Assembly: GCF_036416795.1 (NCBI RefSeq)
Contig: NZ_CP143867.1
Span: forward strand, 4,146,001-4,210,000
From: Bacteroides sp. MSB163
Lineage (GTDB): Bacteria > Bacteroidota > Bacteroidia > Bacteroidales > Bacteroidaceae
Direction: 5' to 3'
DNA length: 64,000 nt
The stretch's first letter is position 1. Each line of letters opens with the position of its first letter. The notes beneath the pieces were generated by a model. The model worked only from the letters and a program-made list of their open reading frames with translations, was not told the origin of the DNA and did no database searches. Shown piece after piece: positions 34,755 to 43,812 of this stretch. A program made the position numbers and the translations under genes.

Positions 34755-36521
34755 ATGGAAGAAAAACAAATAACCCTGCAAATAGACCGCCATTATATCA
34801 CCGTGCCCGAAGGCTCGACTATCCTGGAAGCCGCACGGAAAATCGGTATAGATATACCCACCCTTTGTCATATTGATTTGAAGGGCACTTGCGTTAAAAA
34901 TAATCCGGCCTCGTGCCGCATCTGTGTCGTGGAGGTGGAAGGACGCCGTAATCTGGCTCCCGCCTGCGCCACCCGTTGCACAGAGGGAATGGTGGTGCGT
35001 ACCAGTACCCTGCGCGTGATGAATGCCCGCAAGGTGGTGGCTGAACTGATACTTTCGGACCATCCGAATGATTGCCTTACCTGTCCGAAGTGCGGCAACT
35101 GTGAGTTGCAGACTTTGGCGCTGCGTTTCAATATCCGGCGGATGCCTTATAATGGCGGAGAGCTTTCGCCCCGTAAGCGTGAAGTCACTTCGTCCATTGT
35201 GCGGAATATGGATAAGTGCATATTCTGCAGGCGTTGCGAGAGTGTATGTAATGAGGTGCAGACAGTGGGGGCGTTGGGAGCTATCCGCCGTGGTTTCAAT
35301 ACGACGATTGCTCCGGCTTTTGATAAGATGATGAGCGACAGTGAATGTACTTATTGCGGACAATGCGTAGCTGTTTGTCCGGTAGGGGCATTGACGGAAC
35401 GCGATCATACTAACCGCCTGTTGCTGGATTTGGAAAATCCGGATAAGATTGTTATCGTACAGACTGCTCCGGCTGTTCGGGCGGCTTTGGGAGAAGAGTT
35501 CGGACTGCCTGCCGGGACATTGGTAACGGGAAAGATGGTGTACGCCCTTCGTGAATTGGGCTTTGATTATGTATTTGATACAGACTTTGCCGCCGACCTT
35601 ACCATCATGGAAGAAGGTGCCGAGATATTGAATCGCCTGACACGTTATATGAATGGGGATAAATCGGTTCGCCTGCCTATCCTGACTTCCTGTTGTCCGG
35701 CATGGGTGAATTTCTTTGAACATCATTTCCCCGATATGCTTGATATACCTTCTACGGCACGTTCGCCACAACAGATGTTCGGTAGCATTGCCAAGACATT
35801 CTGGGCGGAGAAGATGGGTATTCCGCGTGAGAAGTTGGTGGTGGTATCTATTATGCCTTGTCTGGCAAAGAAGTATGAGTGCGACCGCGATGAGTTTAAG
35901 ACAGATGGTAGTCCGGACGTGGATTATTCTATTTCTACCCGCGAGCTGGCACGGCTTATCAGACGGGCTAACATAGGTTTCACGTTACTGACGGATAAGG
36001 AGTTCGACCAGCCGATGGGAGCTTCGACGGGTGCCGGTGTCATCTTCGGAACCACCGGTGGTGTGATGGAAGCAGCCTTGCGTTCGGTTTATGAGATTTA
36101 TACCGGGCGGACATTGGAGAATGTGAACTTTGAGCAGGTACGTGGCCTGGCAGGGGTGCGCCGTGCAACGATTGACCTGGATGGCTTTGAACTGAAAGTG
36201 GGTATTGCCCATGGTCTGGGTAATGCACGCCATCTGCTGGAAGATATTCGCCACGGGCGGAATGAGTATCATGTGATTGAGATTATGGCATGCCCGGGTG
36301 GCTGTATCGGTGGTGGCGGACAACCTCTGCATCATGGCAACTCGGAAGTGCTGTATGCACGTGCCAACGCACTGTATCGGGAAGACGCACAGAAACCTTT
36401 GCGCAAGTCGCATGAGAACCCGTACATCAAGACGTTGTACGAGGAATATCTGGGTAAACCGCTGAGTGAGACTGCGGAACGGTTGCTGCATACGCATTAT
36501 TTCAATAAGGCGATTGATTAA
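34755..36521 (+). CDS. [FeFe]-hydrogenase catalytic subunit, group A3 (HndD/HydA type)
   Basis: A 588-residue iron-hydrogenase. N-terminal [2Fe-2S] ferredoxin (CVKNNPASCRICVVEVEG), NuoG-like His/Cys cluster (DHPNDCLTCPKCGNC), two [4Fe-4S] motifs (CIFCRRCESVC and CTYCGQCVAVCP), then the H-cluster domain with L1 TSCCPAW near 313, L2 MPCLAKKYE near 365 and L3 MACPGGCIGGGGQP near 511. A C-terminal small-subunit region follows (YEEYLGKPLSE...LHTHY). All H-cluster cysteines are present. It should evolve or take up hydrogen in the cytoplasm together with the NuoF- and NuoE-like subunits on both sides. Confidence 0.93.
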   Translation: MEEKQITLQIDRHYITVPEGSTILEAARKIGIDIPTLCHIDLKGTCVKNNPASCRICVVEVEGRRNLAPACATRCTEGMVVRTSTLRVMNARKVVAELILSDHPNDCLTCPKCGNCELQTLALRFNIRRMPYNGGELSPRKREVTSSIVRNMDKCIFCRRCESVCNEVQTVGALGAIRRGFNTTIAPAFDKMMSDSECTYCGQCVAVCPVGALTERDHTNRLLLDLENPDKIVIVQTAPAVRAALGEEFGLPAGTLVTGKMVYALRELGFDYVFDTDFAADLTIMEEGAEILNRLTRYMNGDKSVRLPILTSCCPAWVNFFEHHFPDMLDIPSTARSPQQMFGSIAKTFWAEKMGIPREKLVVVSIMPCLAKKYECDRDEFKTDGSPDVDYSISTRELARLIRRANIGFTLLTDKEFDQPMGASTGAGVIFGTTGGVMEAALRSVYEIYTGRTLENVNFEQVRGLAGVRRATIDLDGFELKVGIAHGLGNARHLLEDIRHGRNEYHVIEIMACPGGCIGGGGQPLHHGNSEVLYARANALYREDAQKPLRKSHENPYIKTLYEEYLGKPLSETAERLLHTHYFNKAID

Positions 36522-36541
36522 CTTATTAAAACGGAGAAACT

Positions 36542-37018
36542 ATGTCAGATATCAAATTAGCCTGTGACGTTGCCGAACAAGTGCGCGCTATTTGTGACAA
36601 GCATGGCAACCAGCCGGGCGAACTTATCAATATACTTCATGAAGCGCAGCATCTGCACGGCTATCTGCCAGAAGAGATGCAGCGCCTGATTGCTGCGAAG
36701 CTGAATGTTCCGGTGTCGCGTGTGCATGGTGTGGTAACATTCTATACATTCTTTACGATGACTCCTAAAGGTAAACATCCTATTTCGGTGTGTATGGGAA
36801 CGGCGTGCTACGTACGTGGTTCGGAGAAATTGCTTGAGGAGTTCAAGCGCGTGCTGGGTATCGAAGTAGGGGAGACTACACCGGACGGGAAGTTTTCACT
36901 CGACTGTCTGCGTTGCGTAGGAGCGTGCGGACTGGCGCCCGTAGTGATGATTGGAGAGAAGGTGTACGGCAGGCTTCAGGCGGTGGATGTGAAGAAGGTG
37001 CTGGAGGAACTGGAATAG
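36542..37018 (+). CDS. NuoE-like hydrogenase subunit (HndA/HydC type)
   Basis: A 158-residue thioredoxin-like [2Fe-2S] protein. Cysteines in MGTACYVRG and LDCLRCVGACGLAP form the typical NuoE cluster site (C-x4-C spaced by about 36 residues from C-x3-C). It starts MSDIKLACDVAEQVRAICDK and contains VSRVHGVVTFYTFFTM, a family hallmark. It is the third gene of the trimeric NADH-linked hydrogenase operon and passes electrons between the NuoF-like and catalytic subunits. The operon ends at a two-way hairpin just downstream. Confidence 0.92.
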   Translation: MSDIKLACDVAEQVRAICDKHGNQPGELINILHEAQHLHGYLPEEMQRLIAAKLNVPVSRVHGVVTFYTFFTMTPKGKHPISVCMGTACYVRGSEKLLEEFKRVLGIEVGETTPDGKFSLDCLRCVGACGLAPVVMIGEKVYGRLQAVDVKKVLEELE

Positions 37019-37049
37019 CTTCCGTTTTAAGGAAGCAGTTGGCGGTAAC

Positions 37050-37096
37050 CTAAGGAGAGAGTTTATTATAAAACGGTATATAAACTCTTCCCTTAG
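37050..37096. terminator. Bidirectional terminator between hydrogenase and maturase operons
   Basis: A 17-bp stem with two non-paired positions (arms at 37050-37066 and 37080-37096, around CTAAGG...GAGTTTAT) lies between the convergent NuoE-like gene and hydF. Confidence 0.65.
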
Positions 37097-37114
37097 GGAG
37101 CTGGGGGGCTTCCC

Positions 37115-38296
37115 TTAGTACACGATCTTGTTCAGTATGCCATTGAGGTGGGCAATGGCCACCCCGTAGTTCGTCATGGGAACTTGTTGCGCACGCGCCC
37201 GGTCGATGCGGCTAAGTACGTATTTCCTATTGAACATACAGGCGCCACAGTGGATAATCAAATGGTATGGGGATAAATCTTCTGGAAAATCAGTTCCGGA
37301 GACAATATCTATCTGCAATCCTTCACCTGTTCGCTTACGCAACAGGCGGGGGATTTTTACTCTGCCGATATCCTCTGTCAGTGGAGCATGCGCACAGGCC
37401 TCGGCTATCAATACGCGGGATTGTTCCGTTAGTCGGTCGATGGCGAATGCACTTTCTACATAATAGTGTATATCTCCCTTGTATCCGGCAAAGAGCACGG
37501 AGAAAGAAGTGAGCCGGCTTTCAGCCGGTTTTTGTCCGTATACGGTGTGGAATACTTGCGAATCTGTGATAATTAATTTGGGGGGATTGGCAAGTGCGCG
37601 TAGTGTATCTTTCAACTTATCTGTGGTACAACTCATAACCAGACATTTCTTGTCCAGAAGTTCGCGGATTGTCTGTACTTGCGGAAGGATAAGTCGTCCT
37701 TTAGGTGCCTGAAGGTTCTGGGGCATGACTAACACCACTACATCGCCTTCTACTACCAGGTTCCCGGTGATGGTTTGTTCTCCGAAATCGGCAGGTAACT
37801 TTTCCAGAATGGCGTGGTGAATAGCTTCGATACCTGTGCCGTCTTTGGCACTGACGATGATGGGAGGTTGCCCGCAACCGGCTTTTATCTGCTCTGCTAA
37901 CTCTGTAGTATCGGGGCGCGCGTCAGCTTTGTTCAGAATCAATATGACAGGGATGCCTCGTTCCTTCAATCGTTGAAGCCATTCCTGCTCCTGTGCGTCT
38001 CCGGTTTCACAAAGCAACAGGGCAATGTCGGTTTTTCCAATTATTTTCAAGGTGCGTTCTACGCGCATTTCTCCCAGCTCGCCTTCGTCATCGAAGCCCG
38101 GAGTGTCAATAAGAAGGCACGGACCGAGTGGATGAATTTCCATTGCTTTTGCCACAGGATCAGTAGTAGTGCCGGGAGTAGGGGAGACTATAACGGTATC
38201 TTGCCCTGTCAAGGCGTTGACAAGACTGGATTTTCCACTGTTTCGCCGTCCGAAGAGGGCGATGTGCAGGCGGTTGGCATAAGGAGTCTGATTCAT
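37115..38296 (-). CDS. hydF: [FeFe]-hydrogenase maturation GTPase HydF
   Basis: A 393-residue scaffold GTPase on which the di-iron subcluster is assembled before transfer to the hydrogenase. Walker A GRRNSGKSSLVNAL near residue 18, TPGTTTDPVAKAM near 45, DTPGFDDEGELGEMR, and LNKAD. The C-terminal cluster-binding motif is present as CAHAP (near 305) and later HCGACMFNRKYV. ATG 38296 was chosen over the TTG three codons upstream. It is the last gene of a leftward hydB-like/hydE/hydG/hydF group, 54 bp from hydG. Confidence 0.93.
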   Translation of the reverse strand: MNQTPYANRLHIALFGRRNSGKSSLVNALTGQDTVIVSPTPGTTTDPVAKAMEIHPLGPCLLIDTPGFDDEGELGEMRVERTLKIIGKTDIALLLCETGDAQEQEWLQRLKERGIPVILILNKADARPDTTELAEQIKAGCGQPPIIVSAKDGTGIEAIHHAILEKLPADFGEQTITGNLVVEGDVVVLVMPQNLQAPKGRLILPQVQTIRELLDKKCLVMSCTTDKLKDTLRALANPPKLIITDSQVFHTVYGQKPAESRLTSFSVLFAGYKGDIHYYVESAFAIDRLTEQSRVLIAEACAHAPLTEDIGRVKIPRLLRKRTGEGLQIDIVSGTDFPEDLSPYHLIIHCGACMFNRKYVLSRIDRARAQQVPMTNYGVAIAHLNGILNKIVY

Positions 38297-38349
38297 TAGT
38301 CTCAATATTAAGGGGTTAATAAATGGGGATTTAGCGGGCTATGCCGTGC

Positions 38350-39768
38350 CTAAAATCTGAAATCTCTTTTCCCTTTCTCTATCTCATGTAGGTTCCGCAA
38401 GGCTATTTCCCGGATTTTCGGATTCGGGATGCGGTCCATCTCTTCATGAATGAGGCGGATACCTTTTTCCCGGGTTTCGGATGAGGCGTAATCTTCCAGA
38501 TATTCTTTCAGAGTCATCAAGGCATTGGGCTGACAGCAATTCGCTATCTGTCCCCGCTTGACGAGAGACATGAAACGGTCACCCGTCCGCCCTTCACGAT
38601 AACAAGCCGTACAGAAACTGGGGATATGTCCCAGATCGAGCAGCCAGTTTACAACTTCATCCAGTGTGCGGCGGTCGCTGATATCGAATTGGGCCGAGTT
38701 CTCTTCTTTCGTTTCCGGTACGGCATATCCGCCTACGCTGGTACGTGAGCCGCCACTGATTTGTGAAATACCTAATTCCAATACCTTGCGCCGTACAGTT
38801 TCCGATTCACGGGTGGAAATGATCATTCCGGTGTAAGGCACTGCAATGCGGATTACCGCAACGAGGCGGCAGAACATTTCATCAGAAATGGCATTGGGGA
38901 AATCTTTTGTTTCAATATCATCCGCCGGGCAGATACGGGGTACACTGATCGTATGCGGTCCGACACCGAATGCCGCTTCCAGATGTTCGGCATGCATCAA
39001 TAATCCTATGAAATCGTACCGATAGGTATTCAACCCGAATAATACACCTATGCCTACATCGTCGATACCACCTTCCATGGCACGGTCCATAGCTTCGGTG
39101 TGATAGGAATACTTGCTTTTAGGGCCTGTGGGGTGCAAGGTCTCATAATTCCCTTTGTGATAGGTTTCCTGGAAAAGAATGTAAGTACCGATGCCTGCAT
39201 CTCTCAGCCGGCGATAGTTATCTACCGTTGTGGCGGCAATATTCACGTTTACCCGCCGGATGGCACCATTCTTATGATGAATACCGTAGATGGTCTGAAT
39301 AGATTCCAGAATATAATCGATGGGGTTGCGTAGCGGGTCTTCGCCGGCTTCCAGTGCCAGACGTTTGTGTCCCATATCCTGCAAGGCAATTACTTCCCGG
39401 CGTATCTCTTCCTGTGATAATTTCTTGCGGGCGATAGTGCGGTTCTTTGCATGATAGGGGCAGTAAACGCATCCGTTCACACAATAATTGGAAAGGTATA
39501 ACGGGGCGAACATTACGATGCGGTTGCCATATAGTTTTTGCTTAATATCTCGTGCCAGATGGAAGATACGTTCCGTCAGGTCGGGCTGGTCACATTCTAA
39601 CAGTAGAGCGGCTTCACGATGGGACAAACCTTTGCATGAGGCTGCCTTTCTGAGCAGATTCTCAATGAGGGCGCGGTTGTCTTTATTGGCGCGGGCATAG
39701 TCCAGCGTATCCAGTATCTCCTGGTGATCGATGAACTCTTCTGCCTGTTTTGAACTTACATTATACAT
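38350..39768 (-). CDS. hydG: [FeFe]-hydrogenase maturase HydG (radical SAM tyrosine lyase)
   Basis: A 472-residue radical SAM enzyme that cleaves tyrosine to give CO and CN ligands of the H-cluster. The SAM cluster motif is YCVNGCVYCPYH (CX3CX2C) near residue 92. A ThiH-like barrel follows (LEAGEDPLRNP, ISGGSRTSVGGY). The C-terminal auxiliary cluster has FCTACYREGRTG and later ANCCQPNA (CX2C...C). Length matches the family (about 470). It lies 22 bp from the hydE gene on the same strand. Confidence 0.95.
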   Translation of the reverse strand: MYNVSSKQAEEFIDHQEILDTLDYARANKDNRALIENLLRKAASCKGLSHREAALLLECDQPDLTERIFHLARDIKQKLYGNRIVMFAPLYLSNYCVNGCVYCPYHAKNRTIARKKLSQEEIRREVIALQDMGHKRLALEAGEDPLRNPIDYILESIQTIYGIHHKNGAIRRVNVNIAATTVDNYRRLRDAGIGTYILFQETYHKGNYETLHPTGPKSKYSYHTEAMDRAMEGGIDDVGIGVLFGLNTYRYDFIGLLMHAEHLEAAFGVGPHTISVPRICPADDIETKDFPNAISDEMFCRLVAVIRIAVPYTGMIISTRESETVRRKVLELGISQISGGSRTSVGGYAVPETKEENSAQFDISDRRTLDEVVNWLLDLGHIPSFCTACYREGRTGDRFMSLVKRGQIANCCQPNALMTLKEYLEDYASSETREKGIRLIHEEMDRIPNPKIREIALRNLHEIEKGKRDFRF

Positions 39769-39790
39769 GGTGCTAAATTAAGTATTAATT

Positions 39791-40828
39791 TCAATTGAAA
39801 TAGTCTCCTCTTTCTTTCGATATCCGGTATCCGATAACCGTCAGTTTTTCTTCTAATTGTTGTAAGCCTTCTGCGGCTTCGGCTCCCAAAGAGGCTTTGT
39901 TATCATAAAGTGAGTATTTGTTCCGTTGTTCCGGGGGAGAAAGGTTTGGCATTACTACGTTGGCTCCTGCCAGTATTCCGCGTTCCCGTCCATCCGGTGC
40001 AAGCGTTGCTAATGCTGTGGTAGAGGGTAATAATACCTTCGGATGCATTAACCGGAAGATAGAAAGAAGTTTCAGGGTCATTTCCATGCTTCCCGGCGGG
40101 CATGCTGCAAACGGGGTATCGTGGTGAGGAATAAAAGGACCGATTCCTATCATTTCAGGATGAAATCGCTCTATAAAAAGGAGGTCTTCCACCAGATGAT
40201 CGGTGTTTTGTCCCGGACTGCCTACCATAATACCTGTTCCTGTCTGATATCTTATTTCTTTCAGCCATGCCAAACATTGCAGGCGTTGTCTGATAGACAT
40301 CTTATCGGGGTGCAGATGATGGTAATGCTTTTCATTATGTGTTTCGTGGCGGAGCAAATATCGATTGGCACCCGCCTGGAAGAAACGCTCGTAAGTCTCA
40401 CGGGACTTTTCTCCTAATGATAGTGTGATGGCGCAATCCGGAAACTCACGACGTATAGCCGTAACAGTTTCAAGGATAAAACCATCTTTTACGGAGGATG
40501 TTTCACCACCTTGCAAGACGAAAGTCCGGAAACCGAGGGTATATCCTTCACGACAGCATTCCAGAATATCCTCCCGGGTCAACTCATAACGGAGGACAGA
40601 TTGATTTCCTTTACGTATGCCGCAATAATAGCAATTGTTACGGCAGTGGTTGGTTATCTCAATCAGTCCACGAATAAATACCCGATTGCCAAACTGCTCA
40701 AGTGACACCTCCCGTGCCTGCTCCTGCAGATACTTTAAAGTATCAGCGTCCTGGCAAAGGAGTAGTGCTTTATATTCTTCAGCACTTAGCGTCCGCTTGT
40801 TATGTAATTGATCAATCAAGTTCTTCAT
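39791..40828 (-). CDS. hydE: [FeFe]-hydrogenase maturase HydE (radical SAM)
   Basis: A 345-residue radical SAM protein of the BioB-like group that takes part in making the dithiomethylamine bridge of the H-cluster. The SAM motif is HCRNNCYYCGIRK (CX3CX2C) near 62. It also has FVLQGGETSSVKDG and the barrel segments GSPGQNTDHLVEDL and IGPFIPHHDTPF. ATG 40828 (MKNLIDQLHNKRTLS) was preferred to the upstream GTG frame start at 40858, which adds ten unrelated residues. It sits between hydG and the monomeric hydrogenase. Confidence 0.94.
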   Translation of the reverse strand: MKNLIDQLHNKRTLSAEEYKALLLCQDADTLKYLQEQAREVSLEQFGNRVFIRGLIEITNHCRNNCYYCGIRKGNQSVLRYELTREDILECCREGYTLGFRTFVLQGGETSSVKDGFILETVTAIRREFPDCAITLSLGEKSRETYERFFQAGANRYLLRHETHNEKHYHHLHPDKMSIRQRLQCLAWLKEIRYQTGTGIMVGSPGQNTDHLVEDLLFIERFHPEMIGIGPFIPHHDTPFAACPPGSMEMTLKLLSIFRLMHPKVLLPSTTALATLAPDGRERGILAGANVVMPNLSPPEQRNKYSLYDNKASLGAEAAEGLQQLEEKLTVIGYRISKERGDYFN

Positions 40829-40904
40829 GCTATTTATTTTTTCATCCGCAGATGACACGGATCACACGGATTTTTTCTCTCCGTGCTCTAGCGCTACGCT
40901 GGTT

Positions 40905-42365
40905 TCAATACGTCTTTTCCTGTTTTGCCAACTCTTGTACAAACTGACGTTTACCTGCGGCAATCTCATTGTGTGTACAAGGTCCGGTGATACAACCACC
41001 TTCACATGCCATCACTTCTATAAATTGCCCCGGTGCTTTGCCCGATTTGGCATACGCCCGCAATGAACCGATGGTTTTCTTATCCAGATTAGCTACTTGG
41101 ATGGCATTGATTTTGTCAGCTTCTTCTTTCAGATAGGCTTTTACAGCTCCCATTACGCCACCAGCCTGGGCAAATCCATGTGCCTCGCGTACGGATGCGA
41201 ACGACATGGTATAAGGCTGCGATTGCTCCCACTGAATATCCAGTCCGTCCAATACAGATGCCACTTCTTCGAAAGTCATAACAAAATCTACGGCTTCATC
41301 CCTCTGGGCCTCTTTACGTTTGGCTACGCACGGACCGATGAAAACTACTTTAGCATCCGGATGTTTCTCTTTAGCAATGCGTGCTGCATAATACATCGGT
41401 GAACCTGTACCTGAAACATAAGGTTTCATGCCCGGAATATGTTTGTTTACGAGTTCTATGTAGGAAGGACAACAGGAAGTAGTCATAAACTTCTGTCCTT
41501 CTTCCAACTTCTCTATCAATTCGTGTGCTTCGTTGCTGACCGTATCCATAGCTCCCTGAGCCACTTCGATGACATCAGTGAATCCCACAGCTTTGAGTGC
41601 GCCATATACCTGTTCAATAGTAGTCTTGAATTGTCCCAGGATAGACGGTGCTACAATGGCCACTATTTTTTCTCCTTTGCGTATCTTGTGCAGGATATCG
41701 AATACCTGTGACACTTCGAAAATTGCTCCGAACGGACAAGCGTTGAGACACTTTCCGCAATAGATACATTTACTTTCGTCAATGTGCTCGATACCTTTCT
41801 TATCCTTGCTGATGGCTTTCACCGGACAAGCCTCTTCGCAAGGTACCGGGATATAGACAATAGCATGATAGGGGCAGCTCTTGTGGCAAATACCACAACT
41901 GATGCATTCATCATGGTCTATCCATGCCTGTCCGCTTTCCTTTACATGGACAGCTTTCTTCGGACAGTTGGTCTGGCAGCTACGGGCGGTACATCCGCGG
42001 CAAAGGTTGGTGATTTCGTAATTGATTTGTACGCAGGCGGAACATGCTTCATCAATCACACACATGATGTTATCTTTCGGTGTTCCGTTTTCTGCACGGT
42101 CCAGTGCATGTGCTGCATACTCTGATAATGGGGTTAATTCATCTTTTTCATCTTCCATATCCAGTCCCAGCAACGGCAGTGATTTGTATTTCCACACGGC
42201 GCGTTCTTTATGTACGCAGCAGCGTCCTGCATGTTTTGACCTTCTCGGACTCAATTCAATGGGAAGACGGTCTATTTTCTCTACAAGTTCGTTATCCCTC
42301 CACAGTTTTACCAGCTCTGTCAGCAATCTGTGGCGGACAATCATAATGTTGTTGGTAAATGCCAT
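40905..42365 (-). CDS. Monomeric [FeFe]-hydrogenase, group B-like
   Basis: A 486-residue single-chain iron-hydrogenase. N-terminal cysteine-rich region (CRGCTARSCQTNCPKKA), four-cysteine ferredoxin motifs CISCGICHKSCP and CIYCGKCLNACP, then the H-cluster domain: L1 TSCCPSY near 295, L2 GPCVAKRKE near 345 and L3 MACEGGCITGPC near 451. The L1 and L3 variants and the extra N-terminal cysteines fit the poorly studied group B enzymes of anaerobes. It probably uses ferredoxin. The frame is open to 42407, but MAFTNNIMIVRHRLL at 42365 is the natural start. It is first in the maturase operon. Confidence 0.9.
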   Translation of the reverse strand: MAFTNNIMIVRHRLLTELVKLWRDNELVEKIDRLPIELSPRRSKHAGRCCVHKERAVWKYKSLPLLGLDMEDEKDELTPLSEYAAHALDRAENGTPKDNIMCVIDEACSACVQINYEITNLCRGCTARSCQTNCPKKAVHVKESGQAWIDHDECISCGICHKSCPYHAIVYIPVPCEEACPVKAISKDKKGIEHIDESKCIYCGKCLNACPFGAIFEVSQVFDILHKIRKGEKIVAIVAPSILGQFKTTIEQVYGALKAVGFTDVIEVAQGAMDTVSNEAHELIEKLEEGQKFMTTSCCPSYIELVNKHIPGMKPYVSGTGSPMYYAARIAKEKHPDAKVVFIGPCVAKRKEAQRDEAVDFVMTFEEVASVLDGLDIQWEQSQPYTMSFASVREAHGFAQAGGVMGAVKAYLKEEADKINAIQVANLDKKTIGSLRAYAKSGKAPGQFIEVMACEGGCITGPCTHNEIAAGKRQFVQELAKQEKTY

Positions 42366-42523
42366 AATATTTATTATCGGATTAGTTAGTCGGTAATTAC
42401 GGTGCAAAGATAACGATTGTTTTTTCTTCTTTATTGTATTTTATAAATGTCTTTTGTATGATCTCGTTAATTAGTTTCTAACCACTTTTACTTTATCATA
42501 TTCTGTTTTTAAGAAAATCTGTT

Positions 42524-43519
42524 TTAATGAATTGCTTTGATTATGTTCTTAACAATCGCCGGACCTTCATAGATGAAAGAGGAATAAATCTGTATCAGGT
42601 TGGCTCCTGCTGCCAGCATCTTCCTGGCATCTTCAGGAGTCATAACACCACCTGCACCTATAATCAACATACCTTTCTCGCTGTGGGAACGCAGGTATTT
42701 TACGGCTTCAATGGATTTTTCTCCAATCCCTTTTCCACTTACTCCACCTGCACCGATAGCTTCCAACTGAACGGGAGTGTAAGGGAGGAGATTCGAACGG
42801 TCCATTGTAGGGCTGGTAGCTATTACTCCTTGCAGTCTGTAGGTTTGGATACAGTTGAGCACTGCGTCCAATCCTTCGGTAGTAATATCGGCAGGTACTT
42901 TCAGAAGTATAGGACGATAATTTTTCTGTTTATTTCGGAAAGTGGTGAGTGCTTCCAGGACTTTATGCATCGTAGTCACTTCTATGGAACCCCAGTTCAG
43001 TGTGAAGTAATCCGCCAGACTATACAGACCAGCATATAGTCTCAAGAAATCATTCACGGCTTCTTCTTTTTCAGATTGGGGATTCTTATTGATATTGATG
43101 CCGAGCAAATATGCATCGGTTTTGTTTTCTAAGTTACGTTTCACAATGTCTAATCCGGGGTTGTTAAATCCTGTCCTTGAAATCAGTGAATCAGCTTTCG
43201 GCAGGCGGAAAATGCGCGGCTTTGGATTGCCTGGCTGGCTGTCGGGTGTCACGGTTCCTACCTCGATAAAACCAAATCCGAAATCGGCAAGCTCGTTGAA
43301 TACTTCTGCACCTTTATCAAATCCGGCAGAAAGTCCGACTCGGTTTTTAAAAACGAGCTGGTTCCAGATCAACTGTTTATCCGTAGCTTTGTAATAGTTG
43401 CGTATCCAGGAGCGCACGAATGGCAAATGGCCGTAGCATCGCAAAGCCGAAAGTAGGAGAGAGTGTACTCTCTCGGGGCTCAACAAAAAAAGTAACGGAC
43501 GAATAATTTGCTTATACAT
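42524..43519 (-). CDS. pyrD: Dihydroorotate dehydrogenase (quinone), class 2
   Basis: A 331-residue FMN enzyme of pyrimidine synthesis that oxidises dihydroorotate with a quinone. It has the class-2 N-terminal membrane-associated helix (YKQIIRPLLFLLSPERVH) and GLSAGFDKGAEVFNEL, VGTVTPDSQPGNPKPRIFRL, LGININKNP, LKVPADIT and the FMN-phosphate loops GVSGKGI and IIGAGGVMTPEDA. The catalytic Ser is in YFTLNWGSIEV, as usual N-x-S-type. It appears to be monocistronic, 158 bp from the hydrogenase gene. Confidence 0.95.
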   Translation of the reverse strand: MYKQIIRPLLFLLSPERVHSLLLSALRCYGHLPFVRSWIRNYYKATDKQLIWNQLVFKNRVGLSAGFDKGAEVFNELADFGFGFIEVGTVTPDSQPGNPKPRIFRLPKADSLISRTGFNNPGLDIVKRNLENKTDAYLLGININKNPQSEKEEAVNDFLRLYAGLYSLADYFTLNWGSIEVTTMHKVLEALTTFRNKQKNYRPILLKVPADITTEGLDAVLNCIQTYRLQGVIATSPTMDRSNLLPYTPVQLEAIGAGGVSGKGIGEKSIEAVKYLRSHSEKGMLIIGAGGVMTPEDARKMLAAGANLIQIYSSFIYEGPAIVKNIIKAIH

Positions 43520-43753
43520 GATATATTCTGTTTAATTCGTTACAAAACTATGCCATTCTGCCCGGATATCCTATTCATACTCTTTTATCAGACATAAAGA
43601 AAAGTTATATTCTGAATGGATAGGAATAGGGAACGAGAATGATAAGTAATCATCAAGTATATATAGAAGAAAATAAAAGATGAAGAAGAGTTTGTCGTGC
43701 AGGATTAAAGAAGTGTGAATAATTCCTTTGGCAGGTTATAACTCCTATAAATC

Positions 43754-43784
43754 TTGTATCTTTGATATTAGTGTTCTATCTTTG
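43754..43784 (+). promoter_or_regulatory. Promoter of the butanol-type alcohol dehydrogenase
   Basis: -33 TTG (43754-43756), 20-nt spacer, -7 TATCTTTG (43777-43784). A second TATCTTTG at 43757-43764 lacks a -33 at proper distance. Start expected near 43791, 22 nt before the ATG. Confidence 0.65.
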
Positions 43785-43812
43785 TATAATAACCAAGCAA
43801 TCATATCGAACA

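Noticed and set aside
34740..35771. 343-codon leftward frame opposite the hydrogenase catalytic subunit
   Set aside because: Complement of a gene with all H-cluster motifs; no domain in translation.
40848..40890. Repeated CACGGAT units near the hydE start as a dispersed intergenic repeat
   Set aside because: Only two short units are visible here; without a genome-wide comparison there is no support for a repeat family.
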